15,919 nucleotides of DNA from Gammaproteobacteria bacterium (GTDB taxonomy: Bacteria; Pseudomonadota; Gammaproteobacteria; Pseudomonadales; Azotimanducaceae). The DNA is taken from positions 1-15,919 of the forward strand of contig JABIVN010000306.1 in NCBI GenBank assembly GCA_018667205.1. Reading direction: 5' to 3'. The first letter of the stretch is position 1, and the number at the start of each line of letters is the position of its first letter. Of the stretch, positions 1-6,418 are shown piece by piece. Below the pieces are notes generated by a model that had not been told where the DNA came from, made no database searches, and saw only the letters and a program-made list of their open reading frames with translations. A program made the translations under genes and the position numbers.

Positions 1-133
<133 letters not shown>

Positions 134-136
134 CTA

Positions 137-367
137 TCAGCTGGCCTCTTCCAGAGTTTGGGTGATCATCGAAACCGCATGAACCTCCCCTGATTTGATC
201 CTGTCATCAAGAAGCGCGTATATTTTCTGTTGCCGCTTGACCCGACTCAGGCCAGCAAACGCATCAGACACAATCTTTACGCTCAGTTTGTTGCCATTGG
301 CAACGATTTCAAGCTCGCATTGGGGCAATTTCTCCCGCAATACAGCTTCAATGGCTGTAACATCCAT
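137..367 (-). CDS. ibaG: BolA-family iron-sulfur-associated protein IbaG
   Basis: Small BolA-family protein of 76 residues from the ATG at 365-367. An in-frame GTG two codons upstream (371-373) would add two residues. The ATG is preferred because a GAG lies 8 nt before it, whereas it is only 3 nt before the GTG. The family core is visible: GLSRVKRQQKIYALL followed by the conserved HAVSM near the C-terminus. BolA proteins partner with monothiol glutaredoxins in iron-sulfur cluster trafficking; IbaG is the short type encoded next to murA, linked to acid stress and envelope integrity. In relatives the gene is preceded by the mla phospholipid-transport operon. Here nothing of mlaB is recognisable upstream, and the gene instead begins the minus-strand side of a divergent intergenic region. 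Confidence 0.9.
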   Translation of the reverse strand: MDVTAIEAVLREKLPQCELEIVANGNKLSVKIVSDAFAGLSRVKRQQKIYALLDDRIKSGEVHAVSMITQTLEEAS

Positions 368-730
368 GGACACGACTCGGTTGGGTAGTAAATGCGCGAC
401 ATACTAGCACGCAGCACCGCTTTCAAAAAACGTTCAGCATCTGAGCAAATCAACTAGTTAGGAAAGCAGGGCCCTCGCCATCAACCTCTTGCTAGCAGAT
501 TCAAACCGGAGTGTTCCACCAAGCCCTTCCGTTCAATCAAAATGTTTTCCATCAAAGATCTTCGTCATCCAAAAAGGTTTATCCCCGAATGAGCTAAGTT
601 TCTGCACGAGGGCCAGTTATCGGGTATTTCTTTATGAATCAGCACTCGACAACGAATATCTGAAGTTCGTGCCATACTAGGCTCGTAATAACCCACTGTA
701 TTCGCCCGAGGTAACCGAAAAAGCCTTACC
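368..730. other. Divergent intergenic region between ibaG and lptC, no gene recognised
   Basis: About 360 bp without a convincing gene. The small open frames here (for example 489-680 plus and 565-798 minus) have no recognisable family, no good ribosome binding site, and the minus one overlaps lptC. Relatives carry mlaBCDEF and kdsD-kdsC between ibaG and lptC. I looked for decayed ends of mlaB (minus strand) and kdsC (plus strand) and found nothing persuasive. The region must hold promoters for both sides: a minus-strand candidate is at 401-429, and a weak plus-strand extended -10 (TGC followed by CATACT, 673-678) lies about 50 bp before lptC without a good -35. Confidence 0.6.
401..429 (-). 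promoter_or_regulatory. Candidate sigma-70-type promoter for ibaG-murA
   Basis: Read on the minus strand, TAGTAT (401-406) is preceded by TGC, giving an extended -10 (TGn) arrangement. Seventeen bases upstream is TTTTTG (424-429), a poor -35; an overlapping TTGAAA (421-426) matches the -35 consensus better but leaves only a 14-bp spacer. A start about 7 nt downstream would give a leader of about 30 nt before the ibaG ATG. This is pattern reading only. The position just upstream of the first minus-strand gene supports it modestly. Confidence 0.3.
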
Positions 731-1309
731 ATGATCAACCGAGTCATTGTCCTAAGCACCCTGATACTTGCATTCGCCCTAACCATTAACTGGTTCATGA
801 CCGAGTCTGAGGAAACTGCAGACTTTACGCCGGGGAATGAACCGGATCTTTACATGTTGAACGCTACTATCAGCCAGTTTGGCTCAGATGGCGAATTACA
901 GCATAGAATTACTGCCAACCGGTTTACACACTTTCCACTGACCGATTTAACAACCATGAAGTCCCCTGCACTCGCACTTGGAAGAACGCAGGACGCTAAC
1001 CCCTGGGAAATCACCTCCATCGAAGGGCGAATTCTACCTTCGTCAGACTACCGAGAAGAAATCGTTGAACTGTGGAGCGATGTGCTGGCATCGCAATCAG
1101 GTAATGGGAGTGCCTTTGTCAATCTCCGGACCAACAGTCTCACGATCTACCCGGCGCGTGATTTCGCTGAAACAGATGAGCAGGTAATCATCACCAACCA
1201 GAGCGGTCGAACAACAGCCGTTGGTATGAAAGCTTTTCTAAATATCGGAAAATTCATGCTTTACTCAACACCTGAGCATAGGGTAACAACTCTATTCCTA
1301 CCCAATTAA
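731..1309 (+). CDS. lptC: LPS export bitopic inner-membrane protein LptC
   Basis: 192 residues, the usual length for LptC. One N-terminal membrane segment (about residues 4-22, VIVLSTLILAFALTINWF) anchors a periplasmic domain. The YMLNATISQFGSDGELQHRI stretch (about residues 41-60) is typical of the first strands of the LptC beta-jellyroll, and the C-terminal ITNQSGRTTAVGMKAFLN block (about residues 155-172) is the conserved end where LptA docks in the family. LptC receives lipopolysaccharide from the LptB2FG extractor and passes it to the LptA bridge. The neighbours lptA and lptB confirm the assignment. The ATG at 731 has no strong Shine-Dalgarno sequence. In many gammaproteobacteria kdsC immediately precedes and overlaps lptC; here the gene is first in its run. 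Confidence 0.93.
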   Translation: MINRVIVLSTLILAFALTINWFMTESEETADFTPGNEPDLYMLNATISQFGSDGELQHRITANRFTHFPLTDLTTMKSPALALGRTQDANPWEITSIEGRILPSSDYREEIVELWSDVLASQSGNGSAFVNLRTNSLTIYPARDFAETDEQVIITNQSGRTTAVGMKAFLNIGKFMLYSTPEHRVTTLFLPN

Positions 1310-1359
1310 GGTCGTTGCAGGATCACGCTTGGTTGAAACTCTCTTTTTTAAGATAGGGC

Positions 1360-1387
1360 GAGATTCCAAGTAATAAGCTAGAATCTC
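1360..1387 (+). promoter_or_regulatory. Inverted repeat just upstream of the lptA start
   Basis: GAGATTC (1360-1366) and GAATCTC (1381-1387) are perfect 7-base inverted arms around a 14-nt A/T-rich loop, ending 5 nt before the lptA ATG at 1393. No Shine-Dalgarno sequence is visible before that ATG, so the arm occupies the ribosome-binding position. The lptC-lptA gap is 83 bp, the largest in the lpt part of the cluster. No T-run follows, so it is not a standard terminator. A structural or protein-binding role is inference. Confidence 0.35.
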
Positions 1388-1392
1388 TTCAC

Positions 1393-1923
1393 ATGAAAAC
1401 ATCGCGCATTTTACCTACCCCCTTAAAGTTTGCATTCTACCTACTGACGTTGCTGCCAGTCTTCTCCTTTGCACTTGAAACTGACCGGGATCAACCGATC
1501 AGGATTCAGGCTGATGCCGCCGTCGTTGACGAAACGGACGGTTCTTCCGTTTACAGAGGCAACGTCGTTATTACCCAAGGGACGCTGAAAGTTACCGCAG
1601 ATGAAGTTGAGGTCTTTACTGCTGACAGTGAAGTCATTCAAATTATCGCCTTGACGGATAACGATTCCGAGGGGCTCGCCCATTACCAGCAACAGAGCAA
1701 TGAAAACATGGACATGGTTGTCGCAGACGCCCGAAAAATAACCTACCTTGTTCAAGAAGAGCGGCTGCATCTGGCGGGAGATGCCCGATTACAACAAGCA
1801 CAGGACGTGTTCACTGGACAGCTGCTCTACTACGACCTTGGCCGTGGTATCGTAAACCTGAAGTCAAGCGGCGGTTCGGACAAAGTCAATGTAACGATCA
1901 ACCCCAAAAAGTCCTCTCCCTAA
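1393..1923 (+). CDS. lptA: Periplasmic LPS bridge protein LptA
   Basis: 176 residues with a clear Sec signal peptide: basic Lys2/Arg5, a hydrophobic stretch at about 13-26, and likely cleavage after Ala27 (SFA then LE). The mature part is one OstA/LptA beta-jellyroll: DQPIRIQADAAVVDE (about 34-48) followed by YRGNVVITQGTLKVTADEVEVF is the hallmark repeat-strand pattern. LptA monomers polymerise head to tail to carry lipopolysaccharide across the periplasm from LptC to LptD. A second motif, GDARLQQAQDVFTGQLLYYD (about 133-152), matches the conserved end of the fold. The stop codon is directly followed by the lptB ATG, so the two are probably translated together. The start is the only one that yields an intact signal peptide. 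Confidence 0.94.
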   Translation: MKTSRILPTPLKFAFYLLTLLPVFSFALETDRDQPIRIQADAAVVDETDGSSVYRGNVVITQGTLKVTADEVEVFTADSEVIQIIALTDNDSEGLAHYQQQSNENMDMVVADARKITYLVQEERLHLAGDARLQQAQDVFTGQLLYYDLGRGIVNLKSSGGSDKVNVTINPKKSSP

Positions 1924-2649
1924 ATGCACGTGCTAAGCGCTTCGAACCTTGCTAAGGGCTACCGCGGACACCAGGTAGTCAAAGACGTCTCGATAGAGGT
2001 TACCAGCGGCCAGGTAGTTGGTTTACTCGGACCGAACGGCGCAGGAAAAACGACCTGCTTTTACATGATCGTTGGATCAATTAGTCACGATCGCGGCGCA
2101 GTGAATATCGATGGTGAAGATATTACATACATGGCCGTGCACGAACGTGCACGCAAGGGCATCGGTTATCTTCCTCAGGAGGCGTCCGTTTTCAGGAGGC
2201 TTACTGCAGAACAGAACCTGCTTGCCATTTTGGAAACTCGAACTGATCTGGATCATCAGACGCAGGTTGAAACCGCCAATAAACTCATGAGCGAGTTCCG
2301 CATTACTCATATTAAAGATACCCTTGGTGTTTCCCTTAGCGGCGGTGAGAGAAGACGTGTAGAGATCGCGCGCGCACTCACAACCGACCCGGACTTCATT
2401 CTTTTAGATGAACCCTTCGCCGGTGTAGACCCCATTTCAGTCTCTGACATCAAAGAGATCGTTTGCCAACTCTCGGCACGAGGTATTGGCGTCCTGATTA
2501 CCGACCACAATGTAAGGGAGACGCTGGATATTTGCGATAAAGCCTACATCGTCAATGAAGGCACAATCATCGCAGAAGGAACCGCCGAGCAAGTCCTTGA
2601 AGACGAACAAGTAAAGGCCGTCTATCTTGGACAGAATTTCAGGATGTAG
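1924..2649 (+). CDS. lptB: LPS export ABC transporter ATP-binding protein LptB
   Basis: 241 residues, standard for LptB. All ABC ATPase elements are present: Walker A GPNGAGKT (36-43), Q-loop in [13 protein letters not shown] (Gln85), signature LSGGE (138-142), Walker B FILLDEP with Glu163 as general base, D-loop AGVDP and H-loop His195 ([11 protein letters not shown]). The SVFRRL and DHNVRETL sequences are typical of LptB rather than of amino-acid transporters. LptB dimerises on the cytoplasmic face and powers LptFG to extract lipopolysaccharide from the inner membrane; lptF and lptG are not in the window and are normally encoded elsewhere. It begins immediately after the lptA stop and is followed after 9 bp by rpoN, the widely conserved lptB-rpoN junction. 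Confidence 0.97.
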   Translation: MHVLSASNLAKGYRGHQVVKDVSIEVTSGQVVGLLGPNGAGKTTCFYMIVGSISHDRGAVNIDGEDITYMAVHERARKGIGYLPQEASVFRRLTAEQNLLAILETRTDLDHQTQVETANKLMSEFRITHIKDTLGVSLSGGERRRVEIARALTTDPDFILLDEPFAGVDPISVSDIKEIVCQLSARGIGVLITDHNVRETLDICDKAYIVNEGTIIAEGTAEQVLEDEQVKAVYLGQNFRM

Positions 2650-2658
2650 GGTGATCTA

Positions 2659-4269
2659 ATGGCACTAAAACCGTCCCTTACCTTAAGAATCGGTCAACAA
2701 CTGCGGATGACACCGCAGCTGCAGCAAGCTATTCGCCTGCTCCAGTTATCCAGTATTGAACTTGAAGCAGAAATTCAAGAGGCCCTGGACTCCAACTTCA
2801 TGTTGGAAGAAGTAGATCAAGGTTCTACAGACGATGACCACAATGATTCCACCTCAACCGATGATGTTGTTGAGGTCGAACCTGATATCCCTGAACCAGA
2901 CATTTCACATGACATTTCAGATGACATTTCAGGTGACATTTCAGATGACATTTCGGGTGACATTGCCGGTTCTCCTGACACTGAAGAATTCGACATTCCG
3001 AACCCAGAGCTCGATGGTGAAACGGTGCCTGATTTAAGCCAAGAGGTCAGCAGTGAATCGATGTCCGATGAGCTACCCGTGGACACGACATGGGATGATG
3101 TCATTGATGAAAATTTTCAGGCATCCACACCGGGGTCTGATTTCTCCGATGAGAACTATCTTGAAACCCTTAATGCCCAAAGCATCACAATCCAAAGCCA
3201 CCTGATGGAACAAATAAACCTGCTCAACCTGACGGAGACGGACGAATATATTGCACTCTCCCTTGTAGATGGGCTCGATGACAATGGCATTCTGCAAATA
3301 GATATACAGGATATTGTAGATTCGGCACCTGATGATTGGGATGTGGAGCTCGATGAGGTCGAGGCCGTCCTTCATCTTATTCAACATCTGGATCCTCTTG
3401 GCATTGCATCACGGTCACTTCAGGAGTGTCTTGCCATTCAGCTAAGGCAGTTGCCTTCTGAAACGCCGTCGCGTGACGTGGCAATCGTTGTTGTTGAGCA
3501 GCATATCAATCTGCTTGCAGGAAGGGACTACACCCAACTGGCGCGTAAAGTCCGAATCAAGGAAGAACAGCTAAAGGAAGTAATAGAGCTGGTCCAATCG
3601 CTTAATCCCAGACCAGGCAGCGAGATCGCACAAGGCACCACAGATTATGTCGAGCCGGACGTGATAGTTTCCAAACAGAGCGGTCGCTGGGTGATAGAGC
3701 TAAATCCAAAGTCGGCCCCTAGAATAAGGGTTAACCCCGAGTACTCCGCGCTTATCCAACGAGGCGATAGCAGCAACGACGGAACAAAATTAAAGAATCA
3801 CCTTCAGGAAGCAAAGTGGTTCATCAAAAGCCTCCAGCAAAGAAACGACACCCTATTACGCGTGTCTACCAAGATCGTTGAGTACCAGCGCGGGTTCCTG
3901 GAGTACGGTGAGCGGGCGATGAAGCCGCTAGTACTGAATGACATCGCCGAGGCGGTTGACCTTCACGAGTCTACGATTAGCCGTGTGACGACACAAAAAT
4001 ATATGCTCACACCTTCCGGGTTGTTTGAGTTGAAGTACTTCTTTTCCAGCCATGTATCCACAAATTCCGGCGGCGAAGTCTCTTCCACGGCCATCCGCTC
4101 CTTGATAAAAAAACTGGTTTCTGAAGAAAACAGACAGAAACCTCTTAGCGACAGCAAGATCGCCAAACTCCTCGAGGCACAGAACATTAAAGTCGCCCGA
4201 AGAACCATTGCAAAGTACCGGGAGCTGCTATTGATTCCACCTTCAAATGAACGTAAAGAATTGATTTAG
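2659..4269 (+). CDS. rpoN: RNA polymerase sigma-54 factor
   Basis: 536 residues, longer than the approximately 480-500 usual in gammaproteobacteria; the excess lies in acidic region II. Region I (1-52) has the glutamine/leucine-rich LRMTPQLQQAIRLLQLSS that binds activator and holds the polymerase silent. Region II (about 53-165) is strongly acidic and includes six tetrapeptides of DISD/DISG type (81-104). The core-binding domain follows. The helix-turn-helix for the -12 element is at about 426-450 (DIAEAVDLHESTISRVT), and the RpoN box ARRTIAKYRE is at 513-522 and recognises the -24 element. The normally conserved NPLLE/NPMLE motif in region I reads NFMLE here (46-50). A Shine-Dalgarno-like AGGGTGA overlaps the lptB stop. 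It directs activator-dependent transcription; its closeness to the nitrogen PTS genes is the common arrangement. Confidence 0.97.
   Translation: MALKPSLTLRIGQQLRMTPQLQQAIRLLQLSSIELEAEIQEALDSNFMLEEVDQGSTDDDHNDSTSTDDVVEVEPDIPEPDISHDISDDISGDISDDISGDIAGSPDTEEFDIPNPELDGETVPDLSQEVSSESMSDELPVDTTWDDVIDENFQASTPGSDFSDENYLETLNAQSITIQSHLMEQINLLNLTETDEYIALSLVDGLDDNGILQIDIQDIVDSAPDDWDVELDEVEAVLHLIQHLDPLGIASRSLQECLAIQLRQLPSETPSRDVAIVVVEQHINLLAGRDYTQLARKVRIKEEQLKEVIELVQSLNPRPGSEIAQGTTDYVEPDVIVSKQSGRWVIELNPKSAPRIRVNPEYSALIQRGDSSNDGTKLKNHLQEAKWFIKSLQQRNDTLLRVSTKIVEYQRGFLEYGERAMKPLVLNDIAEAVDLHESTISRVTTQKYMLTPSGLFELKYFFSSHVSTNSGGEVSSTAIRSLIKKLVSEENRQKPLSDSKIAKLLEAQNIKVARRTIAKYRELLLIPPSNERKELI
2899..2970 (+). repeat. 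Six in-frame 12-bp tandem units in rpoN region II
   Basis: Six consecutive 12-mers of the form GACATTTCAGRT begin at 2899, 2911, 2923, 2935, 2947 and 2959. The inner units are nearly identical; the first and last two have drifted. Each encodes Asp-Ile-Ser-(His/Asp/Gly), giving residues 81-104 of sigma-54. Because the unit is a multiple of three, gain or loss of copies keeps the reading frame. This explains part of the protein's extra length. Confidence 0.95.
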
Positions 4270-4362
4270 CAGGACTAAATATCTTTTCCGACGAGTGAAC
4301 GAATCACGTTATTTTAGGTCAAATAATTCATTGGTACATTAAAATAGAGCTTAAAAGGAACC

Positions 4363-4377
4363 TCAATCTTTGATTGA
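4363..4377 (+). promoter_or_regulatory. Perfect short hairpin in the rpoN-hpf gap
   Basis: TCAATC, TTT, GATTGA forms a 6-bp perfect stem with a 3-nt loop in the 135-bp space between rpoN and hpf, 27 nt before the hpf start. It is not followed by a T-run, so an intrinsic terminator is unlikely. The gap also contains TAAAAT (4340-4345), a possible -10 for hpf but without a good -35. The hpf ribosome binding site is clear: GGAG at 4394-4397, 7 nt before ATG. The role of the hairpin is unknown. Confidence 0.35.
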
Positions 4378-4404
4378 AACCTGCAACCCTACTGGAGATG
4401 TCTT

Positions 4405-4737
4405 ATGCAATTGAACGTTAGTGGTCACCATGTGCAAGTAACCGAATCGCTTAGAAATTATGTCTCGGCAAAACTCGGAAAAGTAGAAAGGCGATTTGAC
4501 AGAATCACCAACATAAAGGTCATCCTCTCCGTAGAGAAGCAGCGACAAAAAGCCGAATCGACTATTCATACTTCCGGTGGAGAGATCTATGCAGCAGCAG
4601 AGCATAGCGATCTTTACACCGCGATTGATCAGTTAGCTGACAAACTTGATCGCCAGCTGATTAAGAAAAAAGAAAAAAAGAAAGACCATAAACATCGAGC
4701 TAAACCCATAAACATCGAAGAAACGTTAGATATTTAA
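4405..4737 (+). CDS. hpf: Ribosome hibernation promoting factor, short form
   Basis: 110 residues; the compact HPF/YfiA domain occupies about 1-88 and the C-terminal 20 or so residues form an extension. The start QLNVSGHHVQVTESLRNYV and the block IYAAAEHSDLYTAIDQLADK (61-80) are diagnostic of the family. Short HPF binds the 30S decoding channel and, with RMF in gammaproteobacteria, turns 70S ribosomes into inactive 100S dimers in stationary phase. It lacks the long-HPF dimerisation domain. The tail is unusually basic (KKKEKKKDHKHRAK, 87-100), longer than in the 95-residue E. coli protein. Its place between rpoN and ptsN is conserved. A 135-bp gap upstream and a good GGAG ribosome binding site suggest its own expression control in addition to read-through from rpoN. 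Confidence 0.95.
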   Translation: MQLNVSGHHVQVTESLRNYVSAKLGKVERRFDRITNIKVILSVEKQRQKAESTIHTSGGEIYAAAEHSDLYTAIDQLADKLDRQLIKKKEKKKDHKHRAKPINIEETLDI

Positions 4738-4792
4738 CAGCTTTCCCAAATCCGTTCTATACTACGGCCATCGTTTCTGATGGTCGTGATAG

Positions 4793-5272
4793 ATGGATAT
4801 TGACTCAATTCTCGTTCCGGAGAGAACCCTGTGTTCTCTGAGGGCAAGCAGCAAGAAACGGGCCTTTGAACTGGCCGCGAAACATATCAACCAATCTGTC
4901 CCGCGCCTTGAAACTGGTGATGTCTACCGCGGGCTTATTGAGCGCGAAAAACTTGGATCCACTGCCGTCGGCGATGGCGTTGCCATCCCTCACTGCCGCC
5001 TTGAAGGCTGTGACACAATTACAGGCAGTCTGTTCGTACTAGAGAATCCGATTGATTTCCTGGCCCACGACGACCAGTTCGTCAGCGTGATGTTTGTCTT
5101 GCTAGTCCCTGCTTCTGAAACAACGGAACATCTGGCAACGCTGGGCATGCTCGCAGAACGATTCCAGATAGAAGGGTACCGAAAGGACCTCATAGGCGCA
5201 AAGGACAACGCAGAACTTTATAAGCGGGCCCTTGCTTCACTCACTCCAGATATAAAATCACTGAGGAAATGA
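4793..5272 (+). CDS. ptsN: PTS nitrogen-regulatory IIA component (EIIA-Ntr)
   Basis: 159 residues, a single PTS EIIA type-2 domain of usual size. The phosphoacceptor is His67 in GDGVAIPHCRLEG; the residue after it is Cys where many relatives have Gly. The conserved REKLGSTAVGDGVAIPH block (51-67) and the FVLLVPASETTEHLATLG stretch also fit. EIIA-Ntr takes phosphate from NPr (ptsO, encoded two genes downstream) and acts by protein contact rather than sugar transport. In E. coli its partners include potassium transport (TrkA) and the KdpD kinase. A 55-bp gap separates it from hpf; it contains TATACT (4758-4763), a possible -10 without a convincing -35, and a weak stem (about 4767-4786). The stop overlaps the rapZ start by 4 bp. 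Confidence 0.95.
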   Translation: MDIDSILVPERTLCSLRASSKKRAFELAAKHINQSVPRLETGDVYRGLIEREKLGSTAVGDGVAIPHCRLEGCDTITGSLFVLENPIDFLAHDDQFVSVMFVLLVPASETTEHLATLGMLAERFQIEGYRKDLIGAKDNAELYKRALASLTPDIKSLRK

Positions 5273-6156
5273 TGCTTTCGCTTATTGTCATTAGCGGTCG
5301 TTCTGGCTCAGGAAAAAGTACCGCCCTGAACGTCCTTGAGGACATGGGTTACTACTGCATAGACAACTTACCGGTCTCGCTACTGGCGCCCCTGATTACA
5401 CGCCTGTCTTCTGCCCTGACTATAGACAAGGTTGCAGTCAGCATTGATGCGAGAAACATCGCCGATGACCTGGTTTTATTTCCAGCCACTATTACAGACT
5501 TCGACAGCAAGATCGTCGAAACCACGGTGATCTTCCTGGATGCCGCGAGTCCAACACTGGTTAAGCGGTTCAGTGAAACCAGAAGAAAGCACCCTTTAAG
5601 CAATAAGGTAACGGACCTGCGCGAAGCGCTGGAGTTGGAGAGCAGCCTGCTGGATGCGATATCCGATCTGGCAGCTCTGACGATAGATACGACCAGCCTC
5701 ACGATCCATGAGCTGCGAGACGAAATTAGCACGAGGGTCGCGAGGCAGACACACGAGTTTGCACTCTTATTTCTTTCATTCGCCTACAAGCGCGGGGTTC
5801 CAGTAGATGCTGATCTTGTGTTTGATGTCAGGTGCCTACCCAACCCCCATTGGAAACTTGACCTTCGCTCTCTTTGCGGTTTGGACGAACCCGTTCAGGT
5901 TTTCCTAAACCAGCAGTCAGAGTTTGTCGAAATGTTTACCGACGTCTCCGAATACCTCAACAAGTGGTTACCCCGGTTTGAAGCTAATAATAGAAGTTAC
6001 TTAACTGTCGCCATCGGCTGCACAGGTGGCCAGCACCGAAGTGTTTTCATGTGCCAGAAACTATTCGACAACTACCAGTCCAACTTCACAAACGTTCAGG
6101 TTCGTCACAGGGAGCTCAGTGGCCCCGCAAACCCCTCCGAGAAAAACCGTGTTTAA
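5269..6156 (+). CDS. rapZ: RNase adapter / nucleotide-binding protein RapZ
   Basis: 295 residues (E. coli 284). The N-terminal P-loop domain has Walker A GRSGSGKS (10-17), the YYCIDNLP motif (28-35) and DARN (60-63). The C-terminal domain has FDVRCLPNPHW (185-195) and the family signature AIGCTGGQHRS (248-258). In E. coli, RapZ binds the sRNAs GlmY/GlmZ, recruits RNase E, and thereby sets GlmS levels in response to glucosamine-6-phosphate. Here the extreme C-terminus after RHRE reads LSGPANPSEKNRV and lacks the Lys/Arg cluster that E. coli RapZ uses for RNA binding, so the RNA role may not carry over. It starts within the ptsN stop (ATGA) and ends 8 bp into npr, so translation is probably coupled. 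A second ATG follows directly at codon 2. Confidence 0.95.
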   Translation: MMLSLIVISGRSGSGKSTALNVLEDMGYYCIDNLPVSLLAPLITRLSSALTIDKVAVSIDARNIADDLVLFPATITDFDSKIVETTVIFLDAASPTLVKRFSETRRKHPLSNKVTDLREALELESSLLDAISDLAALTIDTTSLTIHELRDEISTRVARQTHEFALLFLSFAYKRGVPVDADLVFDVRCLPNPHWKLDLRSLCGLDEPVQVFLNQQSEFVEMFTDVSEYLNKWLPRFEANNRSYLTVAIGCTGGQHRSVFMCQKLFDNYQSNFTNVQVRHRELSGPANPSEKNRV

Positions 6157-6418
6157 GAAAAAACTGGCTATAACGAATAAACTCGGACTTCACGCCAGGG
6201 CTGCCTCCTTGTTCGTAAAAACAGCCAGTGCATTTGCCGCAAAAATCAATGTTTCCAACCCAGACAAGGAAGCCAACGGAAAGAGCATCATGTCAATGAT
6301 GATGCTACAGGCAGCCTACGGATCTGAAATCGACATCTGCATCGAAGGCGAAGACGAAACTGAAGCTATGGCCGCTATTGAAGCGCTGGTCAATGACAAG
6401 TTCGGCGAAAGCGAGTAG
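6149..6418 (+). CDS. ptsO: Phosphocarrier protein NPr (nitrogen PTS HPr-like)
   Basis: 89 residues from a GTG start at 6149 that overlaps the rapZ end by 8 bp. The frame stays open upstream to an ATG at 6026, but that would add 41 residues lying inside rapZ and outside the HPr fold, so GTG is chosen. It places the phosphorylated histidine at the canonical position 15 in NKLGLHARAA. The second helix region (ANGKSIMSMMMLQAAYGSEI) carries the regulatory-serine motif of the fold. The Pro after Arg17 in carbohydrate HPr is Ala here, as is common in the nitrogen branch. NPr relays phosphate from EI-Ntr (PtsP, not in the window) to EIIA-Ntr. Its stop shares one base with the mgtE start. Also called npr. 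Confidence 0.93.
   Translation: MFKKKLAITNKLGLHARAASLFVKTASAFAAKINVSNPDKEANGKSIMSMMMLQAAYGSEIDICIEGEDETEAMAAIEALVNDKFGESE

Noticed and set aside
455..530. Possible decayed C-terminus of kdsC on the plus strand (frame reading RALAINLLLADSN)
   Set aside because: The resemblance to the GAVREVxxLLL end of KdsC is short, needs a gap, and has a stop just upstream; not better than chance.
489..680. 63-residue open frame in the ibaG-lptC gap as a small gene
   Set aside because: No family likeness, no ribosome binding site, composition not protein-like, and no conserved neighbour reason.
565..798. 77-residue minus-strand frame overlapping the lptC start
   Set aside because: Overlaps an unambiguous gene and shows no MlaB/STAS or other recognisable motif.
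2817..3104. Serine/methionine-rich frames opposite or shifted within rpoN region II
   Set aside because: They arise from the 12-bp repeat and acidic codons of rpoN read in other frames.
4332..4345. TGGTAC upstream of hpf as the -24 element of a sigma-54 promoter
   Set aside because: The required TTGC-type -12 element is absent at the right spacing; the following bases are A-rich.
4767..4786. Weak stem (GGCCATC/GATGGTC with one G-T pair) before ptsN as a terminator
   Set aside because: Short, one wobble pair and no T-run; at most a minor leader structure.
6026..6148. Longer NPr starting at the ATG at 6026
   Set aside because: The added 41 residues lie inside rapZ and are not HPr-like; GTG at 6149 places the active histidine at position 15.
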